Numbered from the stretch's first letter, positions 36,337 through 46,283 are shown. The stretch is 64,000 nt of DNA from Echinicola marina (GCF_020463795.1 NZ_CP080025.1:5225001-5289000); one strand, 5' to 3'. A program made the numbers and translations. The notes: generated by a model not told the origin, from the letters alone.

Positions 36337-37452
36337 CTAAAGCTCCCTATTTATCCAGTTGGCTACTTCCAAAAATGATTTTCTTGAATAAGCTCTTTTC
36401 TTACTTTTTGGCATTTCTTGACTGATTCCAAGCAAAAAGTTCAAACTATCCGAAGGCTGAGCCTGCTTATAAGAATGGTTGATGCTGTCCAATAATATCA
36501 CTTGGTAGTTGCTTTTTGAACTGCTTTTAAACAAATTTTCAATGCCAGTTATATTCTCCTCCCACTCCAGCTTCTCATCCATCTTTCCATAGATCACCAA
36601 TGCGGGACAGCTTATTTTAGGGTAATATAATCCAGGCTCAAATTGAATATAAGCGATCCTATGCGGATTCAGCCACTGGATAGAATCCATCTTGTAGGTC
36701 TTATCAAGGTTTCCGAAAAGATTTGGGTCTTTGTCCGCATATTTCTCATAATAATACCGCTTACTTTCCTTAAGCAGACCTTGCATGGTAGCTATATCCT
36801 CATTTCTATTGATTATTTCAATGGTCTTCCTTACCGATGAACGCATAGCTGCTTTAATTTCTTCCTCCCCCTGATAAATTTTATCAAGGGCATTAGAAAA
36901 TTGTGAATAGCTCAATTCATCGCCAGCTATTCCCTGAGTGGACATCAAAACCACAAAATCAATCTCAGTGTTTCTTGATGCAGCAATAGCTACTGCGGCT
37001 CCTCCTTCACTGTGTCCCACTAGTCCAATCTTGGCATGGGTAAATCGTGGGTCATCATGCAATGCCATAAAGGCCTTTTCTGCATCTGCGGCCTGTCCGT
37101 GCATGGTATAGTCTTTTTTTCTAGCTAAAGCGGGGTCAATAAATGATCGGTTATCATACCTCAGCACCGCAATGCCATTGCTTAGAAGAATATCTGCCAG
37201 CTCGCTGTATAAGCCTCCATAATCCCTTGAAATCGGAAGTGGTGGAGAAACTAAAATAACCGCTTTCTCAATAGCATTATGGCTGACATTATTCGGAACG
37301 CTTAGCGTCCCCGTTAAAATCAAATTATCAGCAGCCCTAAATAAAAAAGACTCTTCATGTATTTGTAGTTCCTTCTCCAACACAACATTGCCCTTTCCTC
37401 CCCAGAGGAAAGTCCAAAAGTTGATGATTAGAAAGAGGGAAACTTTTATCAT
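36337..37452 (-). CDS. Alpha/beta hydrolase, secreted or membrane-anchored
   Basis: A 371-residue hydrolase read from the ATG at 37452; an in-frame TTG at 37497 would add 15 residues ahead of the signal segment and is rejected. Residues 1-18 are hydrophobic (IKVSLFLIINFWTFLW), giving a signal peptide or anchor. The alpha/beta-hydrolase nucleophile is S148 in GHSEGG, the acid is probably the Asp of YGKMDEKLEW and the base the His of LLDSINHSYKQ. It resembles acylamino-peptidase or esterase-like proteins of the Hydrolase_4 type with LRYDNRSF after the second strand. No partner gene is obvious. Confidence 0.85.
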   Translation of the reverse strand: MIKVSLFLIINFWTFLWGGKGNVVLEKELQIHEESFLFRAADNLILTGTLSVPNNVSHNAIEKAVILVSPPLPISRDYGGLYSELADILLSNGIAVLRYDNRSFIDPALARKKDYTMHGQAADAEKAFMALHDDPRFTHAKIGLVGHSEGGAAVAIAASRNTEIDFVVLMSTQGIAGDELSYSQFSNALDKIYQGEEEIKAAMRSSVRKTIEIINRNEDIATMQGLLKESKRYYYEKYADKDPNLFGNLDKTYKMDSIQWLNPHRIAYIQFEPGLYYPKISCPALVIYGKMDEKLEWEENITGIENLFKSSSKSNYQVILLDSINHSYKQAQPSDSLNFLLGISQEMPKSKKRAYSRKSFLEVANWINREL

Positions 37453-37554
37453 AGCTTCAATATAATATATAACCACAGATAAGAAGGATGAAAACAACTC
37501 GTTTTAACCCTTGTCTATCTGTGGTCAATCATTAGAAGTTTTAGAACATGGAAA

Positions 37555-40332
37555 TCAATCCTGCTTTAAAAATTGCCTGAGGACATAATGTAGAATCCCA
37601 CCGTTTTTATAATAGGCCACCTCTATCTCTGAGTCCAATCTACATATCACCTCAAAATTGACTTTGGCACCGCTGTCCTTTTCTGCCTCCACCTGTAATT
37701 TTTTCAAAGGCCTAAGCTCATCGCTGATACCTTTAATGCTGATTTTTTCCTTGCCATCCAGCCCCAATTCTTCGGCAGATTGACCTTCAGCATACTGTAA
37801 AGGCAATACACCCATTCCCACCAAATTAGACCGGTGAATTCTTTCATAGCTTTCTGCAATGACAGCTTTAATTCCCAAAAGATTGGTGCCCTTTGCTGCC
37901 CAATCTCTTGAAGAGCCACTACCATATTCCTTGCCAGCCAAAACCACCAAAGGTGTATTCGATTCAATATATTTTTCGGCAGCTTCGAAGACAGTCATTT
38001 CTTCACCAGAAGGTATATGTGTCGTATAACCTCCTTCTTGTGTGGCTAATTGGTTCTTGATTCTCACATTGGCAAAGGTTCCCCTGACCATCACTTCATC
38101 ATTACCGCGCCTGGAACCATAGGAATTAAAGTCTTTCTTCTCCACTCCTCTCCCAACAAGGTACTTGCCTGCTGGAGAAGTAGCTGCAAAGGCACCTGCT
38201 GGAGAAATATGGTCTGTAGTGATAGAATCTCCCAGTTTCAATAATACATGACTATTTTCAATATCCTTGGGTACTGGCACCTCACTGGAAATTCCTTTGA
38301 AGAATGGGGCTTCCTTGATATAAGTTGATTTATTTGACCACTGGTAAACCTGGTCATTAGGAGCCTCAAGGGCCTTCCATTGCTCATTTCCTTCAAAGAT
38401 TTCACCATAATTTTTCTCAAAGTCTCCAGGGCTGAGCACCTTGCCCATCACCTCAAAAATTTCGTCATTACTAGGCCAGATATCCTTCAGGTAAACAGGC
38501 TCTAAATTAGGGTCATAGCCCAGTGGTTCATTATTTAAATCTACATCCACCCTACCTGCAAGTGCATAGGCCACGACCAGCATAGGGGACATCAGATAAT
38601 TCATTTTAACTTGTGGATGTACCCTGGCTTCGAAATTCCTGTTACCAGATAGTACTGAAGCCACTACCAAATCATTTTCTTCTACAGCATGGGCAATATG
38701 CCTGGGCAAAGGACCTGAATTCCCAATACAGGAAGTACAGCCATATCCTACCACATGAAATCTTAGCGCTTCCAAATCATCCAAAAGCCCAGATGCTTTC
38801 AAATAGTCGGTCACCACCTTGGAGCCTGGTGCAAGTGAAGTCTTGACCCAAGGCTTTACATCCAAGCCTCGCTCCCTGGCCTTTTGAGCCACCAAGCCGG
38901 CACCTATCATCACACTTGGATTGGACGTATTGGTACAAGAAGTGATCGCCGCAATGACTATACTACCATCAGATAAAGCAAATTCTTCATTATTGATCCT
39001 AACCTCCACGGTCTTGAGGCCGTTTTTAGTTTTAGTTGCTATTTCCACATCTTCTGGTAGATCTCCAGCCTTATGGGCAGGTTGACTGCCTCCTTCCCCA
39101 AACCAACGGCTTTTGTCCCTTTTGTCAATTGGGATATATTCCCTTCCATGCACTTCCTCAAGCAACTCCCCAAACTTCTGCTTAAAATTCCTCACCAATA
39201 TTTTATCCTGTGGCCGCTTAGGACCTGAAACTGTAGGCTCCACCGTGCTTAAATCCAATTCTACCACACTGCTGTAGTGTATAAGTTCTTCGTTCTCCCT
39301 CCAAAGCATATTGGCCTTGGTATAGTCTTCTACCAATTGTATTTGATCCTTTGGGCGGTTAGTCTTGGACATATAATCCAAAGTGCGGTCATCAATCGGG
39401 AAATAGGTCACCGTACAGCCAAACTCAGGAGACATATTGGAAATAGTGGCCCTATCTGGGACAGTTAGGTGATCCAGTCCTGGCCCAAATACCTCCACAA
39501 ACTTCCCTACCACACCATGCTTTCTCAACAGCTCGGTGATGGTCAATACCATATCAGTAGCAGTTGTCCCTAGGGGCAATTTCCCTGTAAGCTTCAATCC
39601 TACCACCTCAGGCATAATAAAATAAATGGGCTGGCCCAGTATGGCTGCCTCAGCTTCAATTCCTCCTACCCCCCATCCAACTACTCCTATTCCGTTTACC
39701 ATCGGGGTATGGGAGTCTGTTCCCACCAATGTATCAGGGAAAACCTGGTCATCTCTGGCTATGACACCTTGTGCCAAGTATTCAAGGTTTACCTGGTGGC
39801 AAATTCCCATTCCTGGGGGAACTACCGAAAAATTATCAAAAGACTTTTGCGCCCATTTCAAAAACTCATATCGCTCTCCGTTCCTCTCATACTCAACGTC
39901 CACATTTTTCTTATAGGAATAATTGGTTCCGAAGTAATCCACTTGAACCGAATGGTCGACTACAAGATCCACAGGAATGAGGGGGTTGATTTTATTGGGA
40001 TCCTTACCCTTTCTAACTGCCTCAGCCCTTAGCGAAGCAATATCCACTACAGCGGGGACTCCCGTAAAATCCTGCATTAATACCCTTGCAGGTTTGTAAG
40101 GTACATCTTTATCACTCGCCTCAGGCTTCCAGCCCAATAAGGTTTCTGTATGTTCCTTCGTAATAGCAAAATCATCAAAATTCCTTAGGGCATTCTCCAA
40201 AAGAATTCTAATAGAGAATGGAAGTTGGTTAATCTTAAAACCTTGCTCTTGAAGTTTCTCTAGACTCCAATAGGTCAAGTTCCCTTTTGCTGATTGAAGT
40301 TTACTTTTGATTTTATATGGGTCTAATGGCAT
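37555..40332 (-). CDS. acnA: Aconitate hydratase, AcnA/IRP1 type
   Basis: A 925-residue enzyme of the AcnA/iron-regulatory-protein branch. The 4Fe-4S ligands are C466 in ITSCTNTSNP and C532 and C535 in GYGCTSCIGN. The substrate regions DLVVDHSVQVD, VGTDSHTPMVNGIGVVGWGVGGIEAEAA and the C-terminal swivelling domain (LGDSITTDHISPAGAF, YGSRRGNDEVMVRGTFANVR) are present. It isomerises citrate and isocitrate in the TCA cycle. It is monocistronic as far as visible. A 7-2-7 inverted repeat (TGCTTAT-GG-ATAAGCA, 40361-40376) lies about 30 bases upstream of the ATG and may be a control site. Confidence 0.96.
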   Translation of the reverse strand: MPLDPYKIKSKLQSAKGNLTYWSLEKLQEQGFKINQLPFSIRILLENALRNFDDFAITKEHTETLLGWKPEASDKDVPYKPARVLMQDFTGVPAVVDIASLRAEAVRKGKDPNKINPLIPVDLVVDHSVQVDYFGTNYSYKKNVDVEYERNGERYEFLKWAQKSFDNFSVVPPGMGICHQVNLEYLAQGVIARDDQVFPDTLVGTDSHTPMVNGIGVVGWGVGGIEAEAAILGQPIYFIMPEVVGLKLTGKLPLGTTATDMVLTITELLRKHGVVGKFVEVFGPGLDHLTVPDRATISNMSPEFGCTVTYFPIDDRTLDYMSKTNRPKDQIQLVEDYTKANMLWRENEELIHYSSVVELDLSTVEPTVSGPKRPQDKILVRNFKQKFGELLEEVHGREYIPIDKRDKSRWFGEGGSQPAHKAGDLPEDVEIATKTKNGLKTVEVRINNEEFALSDGSIVIAAITSCTNTSNPSVMIGAGLVAQKARERGLDVKPWVKTSLAPGSKVVTDYLKASGLLDDLEALRFHVVGYGCTSCIGNSGPLPRHIAHAVEENDLVVASVLSGNRNFEARVHPQVKMNYLMSPMLVVAYALAGRVDVDLNNEPLGYDPNLEPVYLKDIWPSNDEIFEVMGKVLSPGDFEKNYGEIFEGNEQWKALEAPNDQVYQWSNKSTYIKEAPFFKGISSEVPVPKDIENSHVLLKLGDSITTDHISPAGAFAATSPAGKYLVGRGVEKKDFNSYGSRRGNDEVMVRGTFANVRIKNQLATQEGGYTTHIPSGEEMTVFEAAEKYIESNTPLVVLAGKEYGSGSSRDWAAKGTNLLGIKAVIAESYERIHRSNLVGMGVLPLQYAEGQSAEELGLDGKEKISIKGISDELRPLKKLQVEAEKDSGAKVNFEVICRLDSEIEVAYYKNGGILHYVLRQFLKQD

Positions 40333-40360
40333 ATCTTTAATGGTTTTGGGTTAAAAGACT

Positions 40361-40376
40361 TGCTTATGGATAAGCA
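40361..40376. promoter_or_regulatory. Inverted repeat in the aconitase leader
   Basis: TGCTTAT and ATAAGCA with a 2-base centre form a perfect palindrome upstream of acnA, within the 159-base gap to the divergent EEP gene. It could be an operator for either gene or a small hairpin in the leader. No regulator is known from the sequence. Confidence 0.35.
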
Positions 40377-40491
40377 CCATAAAAACTGACTGATTCCTTA
40401 ATTTAAGTTTTTTTCGTTAATTGTAAATCCATTAACAGCGGGAAATTCCCCCAACTAAAAAACCTTAATAATCACCTGATCCAATTATTAG

Positions 40492-41538
40492 ATGAAATCA
40501 GCATTATATGTTTTTTCGATTATAATTATTTCCGCAAGCCTCATGCCATTAGTAAAAAAAGACTATTGGACTTTTAGGGTTTTTGACTATCCGCGCTTCC
40601 AAAAGCTTATATTGATATTAACCTTGATAGCCTTCTGGTTTTTCGAGGATTACGATAAATTAACACAAGTGGATTTTGGTATCTTAACTGTGCTAATCCT
40701 ACTCTTTTTTTACCTATTGAAGCAAATAATTCCCTATTCCCCGTTCAGTACCAAAATGGTGAACTCTGCCAAAAAACATGAAAAAACAACACTGTCACTA
40801 CTTACTGCCAATGTCTACCAATACAATCGGGATTTTACAAAAAGCCTAAACCTGATAAAAAAACTTGCCCCTGATGTATTTATGTTGGTAGAAACAGATC
40901 AGGGCTGGGCAGATGCCATGTCCAGTCTTAAAACCAATTACCCTTACTGTATCGAATTACCAAAAGACAACACCTATGGCCTCCTCTTTTACTCCAAATT
41001 TCCCTTAACAAACACCACCATCAATTATTTAATTGATAATGAAATCCCATCGGTCTTTACAGACTTGAATTTGGGGCATCAGTTGATCAGAATATATGGC
41101 ATCCATCCAACCCCACCAGTCCCAGGAGAAAATACGCGCAGTACTGAACGTGATGCTGAGATTCTATTGGTAGGCAAAAAAGCCAAAGCCTATAACAAAC
41201 CATGTATTATCATGGGGGATTTGAATGATGTGGCTTGGAGCTACACTACAGAGCTATTTCTCAAAATAAGTGGTATGGGCGATCCTAGAAGAGGAAGAGG
41301 GATGTTCAATACATTTCACGCCAAATACCCTATACTGAGGTGGCCACTGGATCATATCTTTGTCAGTAAACATTTCAAAGTAAAAAAACTGAAAGTTCAG
41401 CCGTCCATAGGTTCAGACCATTTTCCTATCAGCATCGAACTGGTATTGGATAAATCTATGGAAAATGAACAATTAAAAGCCGACCAAGAAGACAAAATTG
41501 AAGCTCAGGAAAAAATAATTAGCGGGATTGAATTCTAA
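40492..41538 (+). CDS. Membrane-anchored endonuclease/exonuclease/phosphatase-family protein
   Basis: A 348-residue protein with two or three N-terminal membrane segments (about 3-20, 37-52, 60-78) and a C-terminal EEP domain of about 220 residues. Metal- and substrate-site motifs are visible: LTANVY, VETDQGWA, GIHPTPPVPGE, IMGDLNDVAWS, WPLDHIFVS and GSDHFPI. The domain should face the periplasm and cut a phosphodiester or phosphate ester (lipid, nucleic acid or nucleotide); the family does not tell which. It converges on mlaD and shares a terminator with it. The charged C-terminal tail (about 325-348) is extra. Confidence 0.85.
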   Translation: MKSALYVFSIIIISASLMPLVKKDYWTFRVFDYPRFQKLILILTLIAFWFFEDYDKLTQVDFGILTVLILLFFYLLKQIIPYSPFSTKMVNSAKKHEKTTLSLLTANVYQYNRDFTKSLNLIKKLAPDVFMLVETDQGWADAMSSLKTNYPYCIELPKDNTYGLLFYSKFPLTNTTINYLIDNEIPSVFTDLNLGHQLIRIYGIHPTPPVPGENTRSTERDAEILLVGKKAKAYNKPCIIMGDLNDVAWSYTTELFLKISGMGDPRRGRGMFNTFHAKYPILRWPLDHIFVSKHFKVKKLKVQPSIGSDHFPISIELVLDKSMENEQLKADQEDKIEAQEKIISGIEF

Positions 41539-41628
41539 TCTAAACAAGCAAAAAAACACATCAACTGATACCTGACCAACTTGAACCGTATTCAAACACC
41601 TGCCTTCATTTCAAAACATCATAAAATA

Positions 41629-41664
41629 AAAATAGGGTGACCATGTATCTGGACACCCTATTTT
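41629..41664. terminator. Bidirectional terminator between the EEP gene and mlaD
   Basis: AAAATAGGGTG (41629-41639) pairs exactly with CACCCTATTTT (41654-41664) around a 14-base loop, with T-rich runs on both outgoing strands. Confidence 0.85.
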
Positions 41665-41686
41665 GTTCTATTTTTTCCTTTTACCC

Positions 41687-42679
41687 TTATTCTTGGGCTG
41701 CAGCTTCAGCTTCTTTGGCCTCAGCTTTTTCTTTTCTTTTATGCGCCTTTCTCATGATCCAAGCATATTTCAAGGCTTCAAGATTTTCATTCAATAATTC
41801 TGTGGTTACCTCTGCATTGGCGAGGCTTTCTTTTATATAGGCTGCAAACTCCTCATCGTTCAAAAGCATACCAAGGGCATTGTCCGTGGAGTTTAACTTG
41901 CCGGTAGCCTGATTGATGTTGGAAGCTGCTAAAGATGCTTCATCGGTGGTTTTTTCCAATTTGGAGGCCGAGCTTTTCAAGCTGGCAAAGATGCTGGTAT
42001 CATTGGCCAGCTCATACATTAATGTTCCTTCTTTTTCTAAGCTGGAAGAAAACTCCTTAAGATCTGCAGTAAGTTGGTTACTATTTACGGCAGTTTGCTC
42101 TAAGTTGGCCATCATTTGTCTGAAGTTCTCAGCCAATAAACTATCTGTCAAGACTGCTCCTACTATGCCTTCTCCTTTAGCGATCTTTCCTGTAAGCACT
42201 TTTAAGTCATTCGTTATAGAGACTAAGTTTTCATTATTTTCTTGAAGGGTTTCCATCATACTATCCGTATCCAAAGGCATTATTGCCTCTAGCCGGTCCC
42301 CATCTTCAATTGCTGGCGCCTGGGTAGTTCCTCCATAAATGACAATGATTTTATTACCGATCAAACCATCTGAACTAATGGTAGCCTTGGAATCCTTTCG
42401 GATAAAGTCCTGGGTATTGGCATCCACATTCATTTCGATTTCCACTTGGGAATCTCCATAGAATCTAATTTTCGACACGGTACCGATTTTCACCCCAGAA
42501 AACCAAATATTATTCCCAGTCTGCAAACCTTCGACATCATCAAAAACGGCCTTCAGTTTGTAACTTTTTACAAAAACCTTTTGCTGGGCACCCAAGGTCA
42601 ATATTCCAGTTACCATAATAATGATCCCAATCAATACGAAGATCCCAACAATAACTGATTTTTTATTATCATTTCTCAT
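41687..42679 (-). CDS. mlaD: MlaD/MCE-family lipid-transport protein
   Basis: A 330-residue protein with a single N-terminal membrane helix (about 8-28) followed by an MCE domain (KLKAVFDDVEGLQTGNNIWFSGVKIGTVSKIRFYGDSQVEIEMNVD, about 42-86) and a long helical, coiled-coil region to residue 310. The end is Ala/Glu/Lys-rich. It is the periplasmic lipid-shuttling subunit of the Mla-type ABC system, with its ATPase and permease genes directly upstream. It overlaps the mlaF stop by 1 base. Gene symbols follow the family; the transported lipid and direction are not shown. Confidence 0.9.
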   Translation of the reverse strand: MRNDNKKSVIVGIFVLIGIIIMVTGILTLGAQQKVFVKSYKLKAVFDDVEGLQTGNNIWFSGVKIGTVSKIRFYGDSQVEIEMNVDANTQDFIRKDSKATISSDGLIGNKIIVIYGGTTQAPAIEDGDRLEAIMPLDTDSMMETLQENNENLVSITNDLKVLTGKIAKGEGIVGAVLTDSLLAENFRQMMANLEQTAVNSNQLTADLKEFSSSLEKEGTLMYELANDTSIFASLKSSASKLEKTTDEASLAASNINQATGKLNSTDNALGMLLNDEEFAAYIKESLANAEVTTELLNENLEALKYAWIMRKAHKRKEKAEAKEAEAAAQE

Positions 42680-43428
42680 TACACAATGAAATTATAGTCA
42701 TAAAATGATTTCACTCTTTGATCTTGAGGGTTATTGAAAACCTCCTCAAATTTTCCTTCAGCGCCAAACACGCCGTCCAATAATACTGCCACCCGGTCTC
42801 CTGTATCCTTTGCACAGGTCAAATCATGGGTAATGATGATAGAGGAAGTATTGAAATTTTCCCTCACCTCATTTATCAAGTTATTGATATCACTACAAGT
42901 AATTGGATCCAAGCCAGCAGTAGGCTCATCATAAAGCATGATTTCTGGCTTCAATATCAAGGTCCTTGCTATACCAATTCTCTTTCTCTGCCCACCAGAA
43001 AGTTCAGAGGGCATTTGGTTGATGGTTTGTAAAAGTCCTACGGCATCCAGCACTTCTTCAACCATCTTATTCTTTTCTCCTCTGCTCAGCCCCTTTACAT
43101 TCCTTACCAAAGGAAATTCAAGATTCTCCCTTACGGTCATGCTATCGTACAAGGCACTCGCTTGGAAGGAAAAACCAATTTTTAACCTTAGGTCATTCAA
43201 TTGCTTTGCAGTTAGGTTAGACACCTCATCTCCCAAAACATTCATGCTACCTTCATCTTGAGTAAGTAGCCCAACCATTATCTTGATCAAAACAGATTTA
43301 CCCGTACCTGATTTTCCTAAAACAACCACGTTCTCCCCTTTGTACAAATCAAGGTCCACCCCCATCAGTACATCCAAATCACCGAATGACTTCTTTAATC
43401 CTCTTACCTCTACTACTTTTTCTCTCAT
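42679..43428 (-). CDS. mlaF: Mla-type ABC transporter ATP-binding protein
   Basis: A 249-residue ABC ATPase. Walker A is GKSGTGKS (about 38-45), the signature is LSGGQRKR, Walker B is IMLYDEPTAGLDP and the switch His is in IIITHD. It belongs to the MlaF/Ttg2A group (MREKVVEVRGLKKSFGDLDVLMGVDLDLYKGENVVVLG). It lies 3 bases after the permease and overlaps mlaD by 1 base, in the order mlaE-mlaF-mlaD. It powers lipid movement between the inner and outer membranes. Confidence 0.94.
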   Translation of the reverse strand: MREKVVEVRGLKKSFGDLDVLMGVDLDLYKGENVVVLGKSGTGKSVLIKIMVGLLTQDEGSMNVLGDEVSNLTAKQLNDLRLKIGFSFQASALYDSMTVRENLEFPLVRNVKGLSRGEKNKMVEEVLDAVGLLQTINQMPSELSGGQRKRIGIARTLILKPEIMLYDEPTAGLDPITCSDINNLINEVRENFNTSSIIITHDLTCAKDTGDRVAVLLDGVFGAEGKFEEVFNNPQDQRVKSFYDYNFIV

Positions 43429-43431
43429 ATT

Positions 43432-44235
43432 TTATGACATTCTCAAAAAGTTCACGATCTGTAATGCCAACAATTCCTCTATGAAGATCAAGAACATGGC
43501 CAAAACCACCGCTGCATTGGCTGCCTTTCCTACCCCTTCTGTACCTTTGGAAGAATGATAACCTTTATAACAGCCCACAATCCCGATGGTAAAACCAAAA
43601 ACCAGGGACTTTATGATAGAAGAGAAGATATCCAAAAAGGAAATCGCCTCAAATACCTGAACAAAGAAAGTGTCTATACTCACCATTTCTTTACTGTGTA
43701 CGGATAAAAATGCACCCATCAGCGCAACAAAATCAGTGTACATCACCAAAATCGGAATCATAAAGGTGGAAGCCAACACTCGAGTCACCACCAAAAACTT
43801 AAAAGGATTGGTTGCAGATACCTCCATTGCATCTATCTGCTCAGTAACTTTCATGGAACCAATCTCCGCACCAATACTTGATCCCACTTTCCCCGCTGCT
43901 ATCAGCGCCGTCACTAAAGGCCCCATGGCCCTTACAATGGCAATGGAAATCAATGCTGGCAACCAGGATGTGGCGCCAAACTCCGATAGTGAGGGCCTAG
44001 ATTGATTGGTAAATACTATCCCAACGATAAAACCTGTAAGGGAAATCAAGGCCAAAGAATTATAGCCTATCTTATAGCATTGTCGGATTACTTCTTTAAA
44101 TTCATATGGAGGCAACCAAACCTCCACAAAGAACCTTTTGACAAAAGCAAAGGCATCCGTCAGCGCCAGCAGCATTTTATCTATCTTGGGACTTATGATA
44201 TTTTCGTTTTTACTTGATTTATCAGCCATAGACAT
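43432..44235 (-). CDS. mlaE: Mla-type ABC transporter permease
   Basis: A 267-residue permease of the MlaE family, with about five membrane segments and the core GFIVGIVFTNQSRPSLSEFGATSWLPALISIAIVRAMGPLVTALIAAGKVGSSIGAEIGSMKVTEQIDAMEVSATNP-type region spread over about 65-145. It is the first of the three mla genes; the gap to mlaF is 3 bases. Upstream (66 bases) is the 3' end of a disrupted DHp-receiver gene on the same strand, so mlaE may depend on that gene's promoter. Confidence 0.93.
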   Translation of the reverse strand: MSMADKSSKNENIISPKIDKMLLALTDAFAFVKRFFVEVWLPPYEFKEVIRQCYKIGYNSLALISLTGFIVGIVFTNQSRPSLSEFGATSWLPALISIAIVRAMGPLVTALIAAGKVGSSIGAEIGSMKVTEQIDAMEVSATNPFKFLVVTRVLASTFMIPILVMYTDFVALMGAFLSVHSKEMVSIDTFFVQVFEAISFLDIFSSIIKSLVFGFTIGIVGCYKGYHSSKGTEGVGKAANAAVVLAMFLIFIEELLALQIVNFLRMS

Positions 44236-44301
44236 TTAATGAAAGTGCGAAACTAATAATTTTAGATAGATTAGGCTTTATATATTTCGGATAATTTAAC
44301 C

Positions 44302-45438
44302 TTATAGTATATCATTCAAAGCCTCTTTCTTTAAAGGTTTCGTCAAAAAACCACTTATCATATCATATTGTTTACATTTTTCTTCATCTCTAGGGTCTAT
44401 AGAAGAGGAAAGCATTTTAACATCCACATATATCCCTAATTCAACTAAATGGTCCAAAAATTCCCAGCCCTTCATTTCTGGCATATTGATATCCAACAAA
44501 AGCTGGTCCACAGAATTATGTTTGATCCATTCTAATGCTTCAACTGGATTATCAAAAAAGTACAAATCCAAATCAGGATTATACTTTAGGAGAATACGCT
44601 TATTGATCATGTGCTGCACCTTATCATCATCTATTATAAGGACGGATTTAACTTGATCTCTTTTAATTTTATCTGACATTTCTATCGTTAACTTCTCTCC
44701 GTTTAAAATATCATTCATCTTTCTTACTTCAATATCCAATTGCTCCGAAGATTGTCTAAGAAGCCCTATTACATCTCCTGATTTCTTTTCATTCGAATCA
44801 ATCAGATTAATGATCCCAAGTATATTCGAAAGCGGTCTTCTTAAGTTATGGGAATTTATAAATGAATACTTCTTCAATTGCTCGTTTTGTTTCCTCAGAT
44901 CCGCATTGAGCTGGGTCTTTTCTTTCAATGTTTTTCTCAAATCTGTATTATCCACAGCAGTGATAACGATTAGCTCCAAATCATCCATCCTAAGCGACAT
45001 TGTATAAAGATCAAGTTCCCTCAAGACGCCTTTATTATCCCTTACTTTCACATCCTGAATCAGGCAATTATCCTCCCTGAAAATTTGAATATTTTCTTCA
45101 TCTGTTAAAGGAAGGACCTCATTGAATTTCAGGCTATTTTTACCATTTTGTTCCGATTTAAAATATTGCTCCGCAATAAGGTTTACCGCATAAACCGTCT
45201 GCCCATCTTTACGGACCAACCATTTATAGATTGGACTATACCTGAACATGGAAAAATAACTACGCCATAGATTACGCTCCCTTTCCAATGCACGGTCCAC
45301 AAGAAAATAAATCAAGACGCCTGAAAGAATCACAAAGAAGACTGCCTTGAACACTTCCATCAAAATATACTTGGCCACACCAATCTCTTCTAAAACCTCC
45401 CCTAAATAAAGGGATGAAAAAGCTACCCAAGTACTTCC
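44302..45438 (-). pseudogene. Signalling gene (DHp-receiver), 3' part, disrupted by IS21
   Basis: The larger part of a gene cut by the IS21 element. Rejoining it to 48082-48128 gives one open frame of 392 residues from the ATG at 48128. The product has an N-terminal membrane region, a PAS-like region, a coiled coil, a DHp-type helix with the phosphoacceptor His (H211 in SHNLRRPL; H177 counted from the GTG at 45378) and a C-terminal receiver (IIDDD, D330 in LLDINMP, K381 in LTKP). There is no HATPase domain: the DHp helices run directly into the receiver. A GTG at 45378 could start a shorter 358-residue form that keeps one membrane helix, so some activity may remain. It lies 66 bases before mlaE. 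Confidence 0.9.
45434..45438. repeat. Target-site duplication of the IS21 element (left copy)
   Basis: CTTCC at 45434-45438 is repeated at 48082-48086, directly abutting the TG and CA ends of the element. Confidence 0.9.
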
Positions 45439-45528
45439 TGTATATTCCGATGATCTTGACCACCAATCCGGTCATCCTGACCACCCTTTCAATTAGGGTT
45501 TTCAGTTACCGTTTGGAGGCTGTTAAAG

Positions 45529-46254
45529 TTATTGTTTTTTTCTCATTGATTCTCCTTTTAGCTCGATTCTGTGTGCGGTGTGCACCAGTCTGTCGAGAAC
45601 AGCGTCGGCTATGGTACTGTCACCTATGGTTTCGAACCATTTTGTAACCGGAAGTTGTGATACCACTATTGTTGAAGCCCTTCCATGGCGGTCTTCTATG
45701 ATTTCAAGCAGGGCCATTCTTGCCATTTCATCCAGTTGCTGAATGCCGAAGTCATCCAGGATCAATAAATCCTGTTTTTCTATTCTCGCTATCTCTTTGA
45801 TATATGAGCCGTCAGCTTTCAGCATTTTGAGTTTCGGGAACAGCTTGGTGGTATTATAATATTGGGTTCTGACCCCTTGCATACAGGCTTGGTTTCCCAG
45901 GGCCGAAGCAATGTAGCTTTTGCCGGCCCCTGTTGCTCCTGTGATCAGTATGTTTTCTTTTCGTTTAATAAAGGACATATCAGCAAGTCTGAGGACCTGC
46001 ATTTTATCCAGCCCCCGGTTTGGAGAGAACTCAAGCTCTTCAACAGTGGCACTGTACCTGAACTTTGCCGTTTTGTACAGTCTGTTGATTTTCCTGTTCT
46101 CTCTTTCTTCCCATTCTGCCTGCAAGAGATGGTTTATAAGCTCTTCGGGATTGAGATCATGATGTTTGTTGCTGTCCAGAATGGTTTTGTATGCTTCCAT
46201 CATTCCGTGAAACTTCATTTTGGACATCTGGTTCAATGCGATGCTCTGTGTCAT
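45529..46254 (-). CDS. istB: IS21-family helper ATPase
   Basis: A 241-residue AAA+ protein of the IstB/DnaC group. Walker A is GATGAGKS (106-113) and Walker B is LILDDFG (164-170); the N-terminal helices (about 5-60, LNPEELINHLLQAEWEERENRKINRLYKTAKF) are typical. IstB selects the target and activates the IstA transposase. It starts 29 bases after the istA stop and belongs only to the mobile element. The whole IS has a higher GC content by eye than its surroundings. Confidence 0.95.
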   Translation of the reverse strand: MTQSIALNQMSKMKFHGMMEAYKTILDSNKHHDLNPEELINHLLQAEWEERENRKINRLYKTAKFRYSATVEELEFSPNRGLDKMQVLRLADMSFIKRKENILITGATGAGKSYIASALGNQACMQGVRTQYYNTTKLFPKLKMLKADGSYIKEIARIEKQDLLILDDFGIQQLDEMARMALLEIIEDRHGRASTIVVSQLPVTKWFETIGDSTIADAVLDRLVHTAHRIELKGESMRKKQ

Positions 46255-46283
46255 AATTGTGTGATCGGTTATATGTTTGATAA

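Noticed and set aside
45272-45484. Open frame crossing the left end of the IS21 element (minus strand)
   Set aside because: It reads in a different frame from the disrupted gene, starts inside the terminal repeats and has no protein-like features; it is created by the junction.
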